Assembly: GCA_016124945.1 (NCBI GenBank)
Contig: WGMT01000033.1
Span: 124,001 to 188,000 of the forward strand
Source of the DNA: a bacterium
Lineage (GTDB): Bacteria; Chloroflexota; Anaerolineae; Caldilineales; Caldilineaceae
Direction: 5' to 3'
DNA length: 64,000 nt
The notes under the pieces were generated by a model. It saw only the letters and a program-made list of their open reading frames with translations. It was not told where the DNA came from and made no database searches. This document shows, piece by piece, positions 8,731 through 17,151 of this stretch. Position 1 is the first letter of the stretch; the number at the start of each line of letters is the position of its first letter. A program made the position numbers and the translations under genes.

Positions 8731-8807
8731 GTGATTGGTGATTAGGGATTGGTGATTGGGGCGGAAGTGATCTCTGCCCCAATCACCAATCCCTAATCAC
8801 CAATCAC
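8731..8807. repeat. Perfect 32-bp inverted repeat of GATTGGTGATTAGG words
   Basis: Left arm 8731-8762, right arm 8776-8807, separated by 13 nt. The right arm contains the TGA stop (8804-8806 as TCA on the plus strand) of the aldolase gene. The arms are composed of repeated AATCACCAAT words. On the minus strand it would follow the aldolase gene as a very stable hairpin, so a 3' end or terminator role is possible. Confidence 0.9.
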
Positions 8808-9559
8808 TTCTTCGTCTGTTCCGCCGTGTGGCGCATCACATTTTGCAGCATGGCGCTAGGTTCACCGATGCAGATGAAGGAATATCCCTGCGCGGCCAGG
8901 CTGGGGCCGTCGCCGATGACCCACATGTTTTTGCCGGCGCGGCGGGCCGCATCACGGACCTGCGCAGTGGCTGCGGTGACTTCTGGGCCTGTGATCTGGC
9001 CGCAGACACCCAAATCGGCGGAGAGGTCGTACGGTCCATGCGCCATGGCGGTGACGATCTCGTGGGCAGCGATGGCGTCCACGTTGGAGAGGCCGACCTG
9101 TGTCTCGATTTGGGGGAGGATGATAAGATCGTCCTCGACTTCGGTTTTCCAGTTATTGTATGTTAAACCGGTCACCCAGCGGTTGCCCAGCCCGCCAGGG
9201 CGACGCTGTCCTCGTGGGGGCAGGTAGATGGCGTCGCGCACTTCGTCAAGTTGGGCTGTGGTGTTGATGGTGGGGAGGAGGAGACCACAGGCGCCCATGT
9301 CAATGGCTTTGCGGATGGTGTTGATCTCGTGGTTGATGGGGCGAATCAGCACAGGGAAATCGATCATGCGCCCCACTGTGCAGACGTCGACGATGAGCGA
9401 TGGATCGTGGGCGCCATGTTCCATATCGACAATGAGGTAATCGAGACCGGCGAGGGCGCAGATCTCCACCAGTTCGATCCAGATGTGGTCGATGGCGAGG
9501 ACGCCGGTGGTGGGTGTCTGGCTGTCGATCCGCTGACGCAACTTGCGCGCTGATTGCAT
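8804..9559 (-). CDS. HpcH/HpaI aldolase/citrate lyase family protein
   Basis: 251 residues. Class II pyruvate-dependent aldolase fold: IVDMEHGAHD (base and acidic residues), VLIRPINHE, GACGLLLPTINT, the metal ligand Glu in ILPQIETQVG and GPYDLSADLG (Asp ligand) are in the order seen in HpcH/HpaI/2-dehydro-3-deoxy-sugar aldolases. These cleave 4-hydroxy-2-oxo acids to pyruvate plus an aldehyde. With the lactonase and SDR downstream on the same strand this fits sugar-acid breakdown. First gene of the minus-strand catabolic run; start ATG 9559. Confidence 0.85.
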   Translation of the reverse strand: MQSARKLRQRIDSQTPTTGVLAIDHIWIELVEICALAGLDYLIVDMEHGAHDPSLIVDVCTVGRMIDFPVLIRPINHEINTIRKAIDMGACGLLLPTINTTAQLDEVRDAIYLPPRGQRRPGGLGNRWVTGLTYNNWKTEVEDDLIILPQIETQVGLSNVDAIAAHEIVTAMAHGPYDLSADLGVCGQITGPEVTAATAQVRDAARRAGKNMWVIGDGPSLAAQGYSFICIGEPSAMLQNVMRHTAEQTKK

Positions 9560-9716
9560 GGTCTACCTTTCCAGGGTGGGGGGGGCGTTAATCGAACGGT
9601 AAGATTTTGTTAACAAGCTGGATGGAAAGTTGGGGTATGCTGGCAACAATCTTTGTGGCTAGCCGTTTCGGTGTGCCATACCACTCATTTTACCAAATCT
9701 TTCAAGGAGACACACG

Positions 9717-10352
9717 ATGTCGAACACGAGGACCAACCGTTTCTCTCGATGGTGGATGTTATTGTTTGTGGTGTTCTTGGTGGTGGCGGTGCCGATTGGC
9801 TGGTACCTCTTTTCGCCAATCTTTATTGACCAGACTGTGGACGAGTCCTTCCCGGCGGTAGTGGCTCCAATCCAGGCAACTGCTGTGGCAACTGATATCG
9901 ATGTGGCCGCTCCTGTCTCCGTCGATGGTGAATCCGAACCTACTTCCCCGGCATCGGCTGAAAGTGAAACGACGGCTGCAACAGTCACCGCGGTAGAAGC
10001 TGAGTTGCTGCCGATTCTGAGCGGTGCATTTGTGGACGGCGAATCTCGCTACGCCGGCAGTGGTAGTGCCGTCATCTATGAACTGGCAGATGGGCAGCGT
10101 GTGTTGCGTTTTGAGGATTTCGAGGTCACCAATGGCCCGGATCTCTTCGTCTATCTTTCGGGTCATCCAGCTCCGTTGAGTGGTGAAGAACTGCATACCG
10201 ACGCCGTCTTTGAATTGGCGCGGTTGAAAGGCAATGTAGGCAATCAGAACTATGAACTGCCCGCCGATCTCGATCTTTCTGCATTCCAGTCGGTGGTCAT
10301 TTACTGCAAACGCTTTAGTGTCGTCTTCAGCATGGCTGCATTCGGTGGATAG
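9717..10352 (+). CDS. Membrane-anchored DM13 domain protein
   Basis: 211 residues. A membrane segment at about 15-33 anchors it, followed by a Thr/Ala/Glu-rich linker to about residue 95, then a DM13 domain (about 100-211: GAFVDGESRYAGSGSAVIY, VLRFEDFEVTNGPDLFVYLS, YELPADLDLS and VVIYCKRFSVVFSMA). DM13 domains are found in extracellular proteins and carry a conserved Cys (here in VIYCKRF), with a suggested redox or electron transfer role; this is prediction from the family. Start at ATG 9717 after AAGGAGACACAC. Convergent with the ABC permease gene, whose stop is 4 nt away. Confidence 0.75.
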   Translation: MSNTRTNRFSRWWMLLFVVFLVVAVPIGWYLFSPIFIDQTVDESFPAVVAPIQATAVATDIDVAAPVSVDGESEPTSPASAESETTAATVTAVEAELLPILSGAFVDGESRYAGSGSAVIYELADGQRVLRFEDFEVTNGPDLFVYLSGHPAPLSGEELHTDAVFELARLKGNVGNQNYELPADLDLSAFQSVVIYCKRFSVVFSMAAFGG

Positions 10353-10355
10353 CAC

Positions 10356-11219
10356 CTATGCTTTGAGTGCGCCTTCGAGCAAGCCCTGGAAGAAGAATCG
10401 TTGCGCCAGCGCAAAGACAATAATGCCGGGCGTAATCACAATAATATAGACAGCAGCGATGCGTGGCCATGCCCACTGCCCCATGCCCCCGTGGGCAGAG
10501 GCAAGTACAACCGGCAGCGTACGCACGGCCTGGTCGTTGGTCAATGTGGCGGCAAGCAGATATTCGCCCCACGCCGTCACAAAGTTGACGATGAGCACCA
10601 CGACCAGGCCATTTGTGATCAACGGCAACGCCACTTGCAGCAGCGTACGCCACGCGCCGCAGCCGTCAATGCGCGCCGCGTCCATGAGCTCGGTGGGGAT
10701 CTGTTCGAAGATACTGCGCATGATCAAAACGCTGATGGCCAGGTTCAGTGTCACGTAGGGTAGGATCAGACCACTGGTGGTGTTGATTAACCCCAGGCTG
10801 CGCTGGATCTCAAAGATGGAGATCAACGAGACGACACGCACCGGGAAGTAGAGCGATGCAACCAGCCCCAAGACCACCCATTTGCGTCCTGGCACTTCGA
10901 GGTGTACGAGCGCATACCCGCCCAGTACGGCACAAATCGCCGTGATCAGCACCGTTGCCATCGTCACATAAATGCTGTTGAAAAGATTGCGCGGCAGCGT
11001 CTCGATCTTGTCCAGTACATAGGCGTAGTGGGTGAAGTCGAACTGCTCGGGCCAGAGTGCACCGGTGTATGCATCGGGGATCGATTTGATTGAAAGCAAA
11101 AAGACCCACGCCAGCGGCAGCAAAATGATCAACACAAAAAAGTTGATAATGACGTGCTTTAAGACATTCCCAACTTGGGCGCGTCGTTGGTAGTTGGTTG
11201 CGAGAGATTGTTGTGCCAT
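10356..11219 (-). CDS. Carbohydrate ABC transporter permease (MalG/UgpE-like)
   Basis: 287 residues with about six membrane segments. The conserved loop that contacts the ATPase (EAA motif) reads ELMDAARIDGCGAWRTLLQV followed by LPLI near residue 190-215. The frame is open upstream to 11360 but ATG 11219 is preferred: it follows AGAGGTGAAACT and gives the normal MalG-type N-terminus. It pairs with the permease at 11415 and the binding protein at 12445 as a type I sugar importer. No ATPase gene is next to it, so a shared MsmX/UgpC-type ATPase elsewhere must power it. Confidence 0.9.
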   Translation of the reverse strand: MAQQSLATNYQRRAQVGNVLKHVIINFFVLIILLPLAWVFLLSIKSIPDAYTGALWPEQFDFTHYAYVLDKIETLPRNLFNSIYVTMATVLITAICAVLGGYALVHLEVPGRKWVVLGLVASLYFPVRVVSLISIFEIQRSLGLINTTSGLILPYVTLNLAISVLIMRSIFEQIPTELMDAARIDGCGAWRTLLQVALPLITNGLVVVLIVNFVTAWGEYLLAATLTNDQAVRTLPVVLASAHGGMGQWAWPRIAAVYIIVITPGIIVFALAQRFFFQGLLEGALKA

Positions 11220-11235
11220 AGTTTCACCTCTGTTT

Positions 11236-11413
11236 GATTTACGATTTACGATTTTCGGTTGACGATTGTCTCGGACAGGGCGTGAATACATCCCAACGTT
11301 CTTGACTTCCGGTACATGTCCAATTGTTTGGTATGTATCCATCGCTTTAAGATCATTCACCCATACCGTTTCACAAGCTCTACCAGAAAATCGTCAATCG
11401 AAAATCGAAAATT
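11236..11413. repeat. Inverted repeat of CGATTTTCG words between permease genes
   Basis: Left part 11236-11268 and right part 11386-11413 carry complementary CGATTTTCG/CGAAAATCG words around a spacer of about 115 nt. The right arm ends next to the stop of the upstream permease gene (minus strand). Could act as an RNA hairpin that sets relative levels within the operon; not shown. Confidence 0.55.
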
Positions 11414-11414
11414 T

Positions 11415-12359
11415 CTAATCCTGTGGTCTAAACACATACAGTAACCCTGCCACCACCACCATCATCGACATGGCGCCGATCCAGCCGATGGCGGCGGCGT
11501 ATCCTTGCAGCCATTCGCCAATCTTAAAGGCAAGATCGTACATGTAGACGGTCCACGTGTAGGTGGGAGAGGCGCGGTTGAAGCCGCCGAAGATGAGGAA
11601 CTCGTCGATGACGGCCATGGCAGAGCCGAAGCGTAGCACCACCAACACCGCCAGGATCGGACGCAGACGTGGAATGGTCACATTCAGGAGCAGACGCCAT
11701 TCGTTGGCGCCGTCAATGCGCGCTGCTTCGTACAGTTCCTTGGGGATGGCGGCCAGCCCGGCCAGGAAGAACATCGTGTGGTATCCCAGCCCCCACCAGA
11801 CTTCGAAGATGGCCACCGCCGGGAGTGTCAACGCGGTGCCGCCCAGCCATTGTGGCGCGGTTTGGGGCGTGAACCAGCCCAACCACTCGATGAGAATGTA
11901 GTTAATCGGCCCGATTTGGAAGTTGTACAGCCACTTCCACAGCACAAAGATCATCGGCCCCGGGATGACGGCGGGAATGAGGATGATGATGCGATAGAAG
12001 GTAGACAAGCCGCGATGGTGCACTCTGTCCACGAGTACCGCCAAAAGTAGCGGAATGATAATCGTGCCGGGCAGAAACATAAGAGTGAACTGTGCTGCCC
12101 GCCACAGCCCGTCATACATAATCGGATCTTGTAGCGCATCTACATAATTTTTGATGCCGACAAATTGGGCAGGTTCACGGCTCAGGTACTTGAAGTCGGT
12201 AAAACTGATAAAGAGCACGCGCAAAATTGGGTAAACCATGTACCCAAGAAAAAAGAAGAGGGCGGGCACCAGGAAAACCCAGTTGTTGAGGTAACGCAAA
12301 AAGTGCCAACGACGGCGGTGGATCACCTGTGTTGCCGGTTTAGAGGTAAGGGTGGCCAT
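11415..12359 (-). CDS. Carbohydrate ABC transporter permease (MalF/UgpA-like)
   Basis: 314 residues, about six membrane segments, first at 25-47. The EAA loop is ELYEAARIDGANEWRLLLNV followed by TIPRLRP (about residues 212-238), the hallmark of the MalF partner in type I sugar importers. The order binding protein, MalF-like, MalG-like is the usual one for CUT1 transporters. A stable hairpin at 12380-12430 lies between the binding protein gene and this gene. Substrate cannot be told; the CUT1 class takes up oligosaccharides, glycerol phosphate esters and similar compounds. Confidence 0.92.
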   Translation of the reverse strand: MATLTSKPATQVIHRRRWHFLRYLNNWVFLVPALFFFLGYMVYPILRVLFISFTDFKYLSREPAQFVGIKNYVDALQDPIMYDGLWRAAQFTLMFLPGTIIIPLLLAVLVDRVHHRGLSTFYRIIILIPAVIPGPMIFVLWKWLYNFQIGPINYILIEWLGWFTPQTAPQWLGGTALTLPAVAIFEVWWGLGYHTMFFLAGLAAIPKELYEAARIDGANEWRLLLNVTIPRLRPILAVLVVLRFGSAMAVIDEFLIFGGFNRASPTYTWTVYMYDLAFKIGEWLQGYAAAIGWIGAMSMMVVVAGLLYVFRPQD

Positions 12360-12379
12360 GTTTCTCTACCAGGGGCGGA

Positions 12380-12430
12380 AAGGCAAAGAAACAGGGGCAG
12401 ACGCTAGCGTCTCGCCCCTGTCTGCCTTTG
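12380..12430 (-). terminator. Intercistronic hairpin after the binding protein gene
   Basis: Near-perfect stem around GACGCTAGCGTC, with arms containing ACAGGGGC and GCCCCTGT and outer AAGGCA/TGCCTT. It lies 15 nt after the binding protein stop on the minus strand and before the MalF-like gene. Hairpins here commonly protect the upstream mRNA so that binding protein is made in excess; a partial terminator is equally possible. Confidence 0.75.
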
Positions 12431-12444
12431 TTGAGTTGATGTGT

Positions 12445-13863
12445 TTAGCTTTGTGCTCTGGCGAGTTCTGCCATTACAGCGTCTTTGGCAGCTTGCATGG
12501 CCACCATAGGATCAGCCTGTTCACCGCTCAGGAATCTGGCCCATTCTGCCTTCCCGATCTGGAATTGGCTCAAGCCAAAGAGGTGGTTGTTGATGGCACG
12601 AGCAATGGGCAACTGTTCGCGAATCAGGCCCACAAATTCGGGCATCCACTCAGGGCGGTTTGCGTCCCAGTCGGCGTAGAGAGACGTGTACGGCGGCAAT
12701 TGTCCTGGGTGGGCAGTGGGGCTGCCGGCAATCGAATCCTGCCAGATTTGCTGATCGTAGGTCAGCGTCTTGATGTATTCGGCGGCGGCTTCCTTGTTCT
12801 TGCCGTTCTTGAAAAGACATGCCCCAGTCGTCCAGAAGACGGTTGCGCCTTCGCCGCCGGTGAATTTGGGCAATCCGCCCATCTTCAGTTTTGTGGGGTC
12901 CGGCCAATTGGCGGCCATGCGTAGCGGCGCATTGAAGTACTTGGTGTAGAAGCCGACACGTTGGGCGGCAAAGGCCACTTCGTCGGGTGTACCGTTGACG
13001 CCGCCATCGGTCGCCCCCTCTAGCAGAATATCGGGGTGCGAGAAGGCCATCATCTCTTTCATCAATTTTAGTGCTTCGATGGCGGGTTCGCTGGTGAAAT
13101 CGAAAAGCCCTTCGGCGGTGTAGACATCGGTGCTCAGGCTGTGCGTGAAAGGAACGAGTGAACGCCAGCCGTGGGCATCGAAAGTACAGCCGTACAGCGC
13201 TGCGCCGGAGTCGACGATCTGCTTCGACAGTTCGAGGTACTCATCCCACGTGGTTGGGATGGTGGCGATCCCAGCATTGTCGGTGATCGCGGAATTCCAG
13301 CCCATACCTACAACATCAAGTAGGAAGGGCCAGCTGTAGAGCTTGCCATCGATGGTGCATTCTTCGCGAATGGAGGGAATCAGGTCATCGAGCACGTCTT
13401 GGGGGATGTAGTTGTCCCATGGCTCGATGACTTCGGCCTCAATGAGGGCGGTCATCTCGACGAAGGGGGTCATGCCCACATAGACATCCCATGTGCTCTC
13501 CTGGTTTTTGGCTTCGGCCACAAACCGTTCGATGCCAAAGCCTTCCACCGGCGCGATCTGGAAATTCAGATCAGGGAACTGAGCATTTACCTGTGGAAGA
13601 CTGGGATGCAGGTCAACGATCCACTGGTAGAAGGTGGGGGTGAGCGCACGTTCTGCTACGGCTGCACCGCCACCTGACGTTGCTGCCGGGGCTGAAGGGG
13701 ATGCTGGTGCGGGCATACAGCCGGCTACAGCTGCACTAATGCCGCTCAAACCCAATCCTGCTGCCATCATGCGCGTCATGAACTGGCGACGGTTGATGCG
13801 TCCTTGCTTCAGTTGGTTCAGCAAGCCTTGCTGAACAATAAACTCTTCTTCTCGACGTGACAT
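12445..13863 (-). CDS. Extracellular sugar-binding lipoprotein of ABC importer
   Basis: 472 residues, family 1 solute-binding protein. Near residue 24 is NRRQFMTRMMAAGLGLSG, a twin-arginine signal, followed by a lipobox-like AAVAGC, so it is probably exported folded by Tat and anchored by the Cys. The rest (YQWIVDLHPSLPQVNAQFPD, ATVFWTTGACLFKNGKN) fits the two-lobed binding-protein fold. The frame is open to 13968 but that extension is encoded by four 18-bp tandem repeats; ATG 13863 follows CAGGAGAAGAACAAGT and is the better start. First gene of the importer operon. Substrate unknown. Confidence 0.88.
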   Translation of the reverse strand: MSRREEEFIVQQGLLNQLKQGRINRRQFMTRMMAAGLGLSGISAAVAGCMPAPASPSAPAATSGGGAAVAERALTPTFYQWIVDLHPSLPQVNAQFPDLNFQIAPVEGFGIERFVAEAKNQESTWDVYVGMTPFVEMTALIEAEVIEPWDNYIPQDVLDDLIPSIREECTIDGKLYSWPFLLDVVGMGWNSAITDNAGIATIPTTWDEYLELSKQIVDSGAALYGCTFDAHGWRSLVPFTHSLSTDVYTAEGLFDFTSEPAIEALKLMKEMMAFSHPDILLEGATDGGVNGTPDEVAFAAQRVGFYTKYFNAPLRMAANWPDPTKLKMGGLPKFTGGEGATVFWTTGACLFKNGKNKEAAAEYIKTLTYDQQIWQDSIAGSPTAHPGQLPPYTSLYADWDANRPEWMPEFVGLIREQLPIARAINNHLFGLSQFQIGKAEWARFLSGEQADPMVAMQAAKDAVMAELARAQS

Positions 13864-13876
13864 ACTTGTTCTTCTC

Positions 13877-13946
13877 CTGGTGACTGTGAATGTCCTGGTG
13901 ACTGTGAATGTCCTGGTGACTGTGAATGTCCTGGTGACTGTAAATG
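13877..13946. repeat. Four tandem 18-bp repeats
   Basis: CTGGTGACTGTGAATGTC is repeated three times exactly (13877, 13895, 13913) plus a partial copy from 13931. It lies directly upstream of the ribosome binding site of the sugar-binding protein gene (minus strand), so it is in its 5' untranslated region or promoter. Confidence 0.95.
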
Positions 13947-14503
13947 GTGGCAAACAGCAGCAGTGCAATGGCTCAGGCGAAATTGGAGCCAGATATGTGA
14001 TAAATCGGTTGTCGGGAGATAGTCCATCAATGCCGATCGTGCGGCCAAGAAGCCTGCAAATGCAGATTGTGTAGCAAATTGTGTAACTGTGGCTCAGGTA
14101 GTTGTCGCTGACGCGATGGTGAATGTGTAATGTTCACCCTGAAAGAATCGGTGGTATAGGTGATACTGCATCGGGGGGATGCGCGATCCGCTTTACGACA
14201 GCAGGACTGTTGAACAGTGGATTGTCCAGTTGAGCGTGCTTGCTAATGATTGCGCAAAAGTATATCAAAGCGCAGATCAACGTGTCAAACAGTTGAAGAG
14301 CAACGGATGTATTTTACGATTGGGGTAAACATCGCCAGACATAGGACAGGAAAATAGTCACTAACCAACGATTTGCTGACTGTGACTAGTACCATTGGCT
14401 GCACGTTCCAGAATTGAAATACCGCTGTATTGAAATACCCCGGTACCGTTACGGAAGATGTGAAGATGGAATGCGCGATACTGCCTACATGGTTGCTCGT
14501 CAC

Positions 14504-14519
14504 CTAGCCATTTGGTTAG
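14504..14519. promoter_or_regulatory. 16-bp palindrome CTAGCCA-N2-TGGYTAG (site 1)
   Basis: Reads CTAGCCATTTGGTTAG, one mismatch from a perfect palindrome. Same 7-2-7 layout as sites at 14691 and 56117. About 560 nt upstream of actF. Candidate operator for a dimeric regulator. Confidence 0.5.
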
Positions 14520-14690
14520 TTTGCTCAGATATAAGTTGCTGGATGATAAATCGAATCTGTGCAAAAAGTATGGGTATTTCTTTGGAAGAACTTGTGCAGA
14601 TATAGGTGGTACCTACTGAATGATCTATGCCGGTTCTTCCCCATTTTCGTCGCTATTTTGAATTCTTGTCGTCAAAGATAACCCTTTTGC

Positions 14691-14706
14691 CTAGCCATCT
14701 GGCTAG
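14691..14706. promoter_or_regulatory. 16-bp palindrome CTAGCCA-N2-TGGYTAG (site 2)
   Basis: Reads CTAGCCATCTGGCTAG, perfect in the arms, about 370 nt upstream of actF. Immediately followed by GGCGAAAACTAGCCCTAG, so the right arm can pair either with the left arm or with the GCCCTAG downstream, giving two mutually exclusive hairpins if transcribed. Confidence 0.55.
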
Positions 14707-15077
14707 GGCGAAAACTAGCCCTAGATATAGGCAGGGAAATGCAGCAAGGATGTAAAGTTAGGCGGCGGCACAGGTTTTGCGAAACAATTTGAGTAGGTTA
14801 TGCAAGGGTACAGCGTCAACTTCTAAGTACTTTTGCTATATGTTGGCGGTGATTTACGACGGGCGACGCTGATTTAGTTGCAGCAATCGAGCTACTTCTG
14901 GTTTGTCTTTCCGCAGTCCGCTACTGTTACCATCCTCCCAATCCCAAACCCCACTGTATAAACGTCTGTGGGCGTTGATTTAGCTTGTTACATGCTGCGC
15001 GCATTTGGTGCAGCATCTCTGCAAAGCTGATTCAATCCTGTAGAGTTTATGCAATCACCACTCTAACAGGTGGAGCC

Positions 15078-16271
15078 ATGCATCAGGTTGAATGGATTTC
15101 TACGCAGTTGAACCGGATTCAGTTAGGTGCGCTTATTGTTGCTGCTGTAGGTGTTGTCCTTGGCATTGTAGGCGCGATTTTGAATGTAGAGCACTTTTTC
15201 CGGGGCTATCTCATTGGATTTTTGTACTGGATGGGCGTGACACTCGGCTGTCTTGGTTTGTTTATGGTGATGAACCTGATCAATGGCGCGTTTAGCTTTG
15301 CAACTCAGCGTCTCTTTGCTGCGGGTGCACGTACCATGTTTGTGATGGTTGCGCTCTTTGTGCCGTTGGCCTTTGGTTTGAATTTCATCTACTCGTGGAC
15401 AAATCCTGAAGTTTTGAGTTCGCTTCCTGCATCGAAGGCTTCGTTCTTTACTGTCGAGCTGTTTTTGCTTCGCGCTGCTCTCTATTTCATTATATGGATT
15501 CCGCTAGCCTATTTTGTAACCCAGTTTTCCTATCGGAATGACAAGACAGGCGATGCTAGACTCCTGGATCGAGCAAAACAGCTTAGTGCTGCCGGCTTGA
15601 TTCTCTTGGTGGTTACCATTACCTTTGCCGCTCTCGATTGGTCCTCGTCGTTAACGCCCAAGTGGTTTTCAAGCATCTACGGTCTTCTTTACACGGCGCG
15701 TGAAGGGTTGTCAGGTGCGGCGCTGGTTGTGTTGACGCTAGGGCTGTTGTGGAATCACCTGCCGCTTTCTTCTCGTGTCCGTGAGCGCTCCCTAAACGAC
15801 ATCGGCAGTGTGCTTTTGGCTTCGCTGATGTTGTGGATGTATATGGAGTTCTTCCAGTTTCTCATCATTTGGCAAGGTAACATGGCCGAATATGCAGTTT
15901 GGTATGTTGAGAGATTGGGGGGTGGTTGGCCGGTGTTTGTCACCATCGTGTTGTTCCTCCACTTCGGCATCCCCTTTGTTCTGCTCCTCACCCCTGGCTT
16001 CCGGTCAAACGTTTCTCGTTTGATCGCTGCAGCCGCCCTAATTTTGGTCATGCGTCTGTTCTGGCTCTACTGGAACGTAGTGCCCGTCTTCTCGCCTGAT
16101 GTGTCTCTAAGTTGGATGGACATTGTCCTTCCGCTTGCTATGGGTGGTATTTGGGTTGCATCGTTTGTGTGGATTCTGAAACGCAACGAGTTGTTACCCA
16201 TCAATCATTCGCAGTGGCAAGAGGCTGATGCACATGGACATGGACATACTGAAGCTGGAGTCACTGCCTAG
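15078..16271 (+). CDS. actF: Alternative complex III quinol-oxidising membrane subunit ActF
   Basis: 397 residues with about ten membrane segments, NrfD/PsrC superfamily. It matches ActF (quinol:cytochrome c oxidoreductase quinone-binding subunit 2) in its opening pattern (LNRIQLGALIVAAVGVVLGI, then HFFRGYLIGFLYWMGVTLGC) and in the AGARTMFVMVALFVPLAFGL block. ACIII oxidises menaquinol and passes electrons to periplasmic carriers, replacing bc1 in Chloroflexota. Start chosen at ATG 15078 after AGGTGGAGCC; upstream in-frame codons have no ribosome site. In ACIII operons actF usually follows actE; here it comes first, 207 nt before actA. C-terminus ends with a His-rich tail (AHGHGHTE). Confidence 0.85.
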   Translation: MHQVEWISTQLNRIQLGALIVAAVGVVLGIVGAILNVEHFFRGYLIGFLYWMGVTLGCLGLFMVMNLINGAFSFATQRLFAAGARTMFVMVALFVPLAFGLNFIYSWTNPEVLSSLPASKASFFTVELFLLRAALYFIIWIPLAYFVTQFSYRNDKTGDARLLDRAKQLSAAGLILLVVTITFAALDWSSSLTPKWFSSIYGLLYTAREGLSGAALVVLTLGLLWNHLPLSSRVRERSLNDIGSVLLASLMLWMYMEFFQFLIIWQGNMAEYAVWYVERLGGGWPVFVTIVLFLHFGIPFVLLLTPGFRSNVSRLIAAAALILVMRLFWLYWNVVPVFSPDVSLSWMDIVLPLAMGGIWVASFVWILKRNELLPINHSQWQEADAHGHGHTEAGVTA

Positions 16272-16478
16272 CGGGATAAGTGATTTTGGGACCTTCAGTT
16301 CTCTTGCTGTAGATAGCTGAATAGTTTGCCATATCTAAGGCGAGTGACCACCCTAAATGTGATAAATAGACGCAAGATTCTGTTACATCGATACAGGGTG
16401 TCTCGGTAATAATGGTAAACAAGCCGTCATCTAACGTCAATCGAATTATCCTGCCACGATTCCAGATGGGTTGCAGAC

Positions 16479-17138
16479 ATGTCACAACTATTTCGCCCCG
16501 GTATTAACAACCTTGCTCGAGTGAGCCTGCTGGCAGGGCTGTTGATCGCGGTAATCGCTATCACCGTGATCTTTGTATGGGCACGTTCGCCCTATACCTA
16601 TGATCCGGTAGGGATTGCGGTTGCCCAGCCAGTACGCTTTAGCCATCAGCTTCACGCTGATCGAATTGAAATTAGCTGCCAGTATTGCCATACCTCTGCC
16701 GAAAAAACAGCCTATGCCGGCATACCGGACACATATACTTGTATGTCTTGTCATTCGCAAATTGCGACATACAGCGAACTCTTGGAGCCGGTACGCAACA
16801 GTTATGCTACGAATGAGCCTCTGGTGTGGAACAAAGTGCATGACCTGGCTGGGTATGCGTACTTTAACCACAGTATTCATATTGCCAAAGGTGTAGGGTG
16901 TGAAACCTGTCACGGTCGCGTGGATCAGATGCCATTGGTGTGGCAGAACGAAACTATGACCATGGCCTGGTGTCTAGACTGTCACAAAGCGCCCGAAAAA
17001 TATCTGCGGCCAATCGACGAAGTTTATACCATGGGGTGGGAGCCACCTATCAACCAGGAAGAATTTGGCCTTCAGTTGATTGCCGAAAACCATGTGTCTA
17101 CAGAGGGCCTTACCAACTGTGTAGTCTGTCACCGGTAG
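16479..17138 (+). CDS. actA: ACIII pentaheme cytochrome c subunit ActA
   Basis: 219 residues. One N-terminal membrane anchor at about 13-34, then five CXXCH haem motifs at C67, C88, C141, C165 and C214 (CQYCH, CMSCH, CETCH, CLDCH, CVVCH). This is the pentahaem ActA subunit that passes electrons within ACIII on the periplasmic side. The anchor without a cleavable site places the haem domain outside the membrane. Followed 13 nt later by actB, so co-transcribed with it. Confidence 0.92.
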   Translation: MSQLFRPGINNLARVSLLAGLLIAVIAITVIFVWARSPYTYDPVGIAVAQPVRFSHQLHADRIEISCQYCHTSAEKTAYAGIPDTYTCMSCHSQIATYSELLEPVRNSYATNEPLVWNKVHDLAGYAYFNHSIHIAKGVGCETCHGRVDQMPLVWQNETMTMAWCLDCHKAPEKYLRPIDEVYTMGWEPPINQEEFGLQLIAENHVSTEGLTNCVVCHR

Positions 17139-17151
17139 AAGAGAGCAAAGC

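Larger units (their letters stand above)
13947..15077. other. 1.1 kb region without a convincing gene, upstream of the photosynthesis cluster
   Basis: Between the divergent sugar-importer operon and actF. Only short open frames occur (at most about 72 codons), none with a good ribosome site or recognisable sequence. The region is A+T richer than its surroundings by eye. It holds two copies of the 16-bp palindrome CTAGCCA-N2-TGGYTAG (14504, 14691) and several short hairpins. Probably the control region for the ACIII and puf genes, and perhaps for the importer operon too. Confidence 0.6.

Noticed and set aside
13877..13946. CRISPR array
   Set aside because: Repeats are directly tandem without spacers and no cas genes are seen.
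12445..13968. Longer form of the sugar-binding protein starting at 13968
   Set aside because: The added residues are encoded by 18-bp tandem repeats, and ATG 13863 has a good ribosome site and a proper Tat signal.
14285..14605. Short frames on both strands in the 13.9-15.1 kb gap
   Set aside because: No ribosome sites, random-looking composition, overlapping on both strands.
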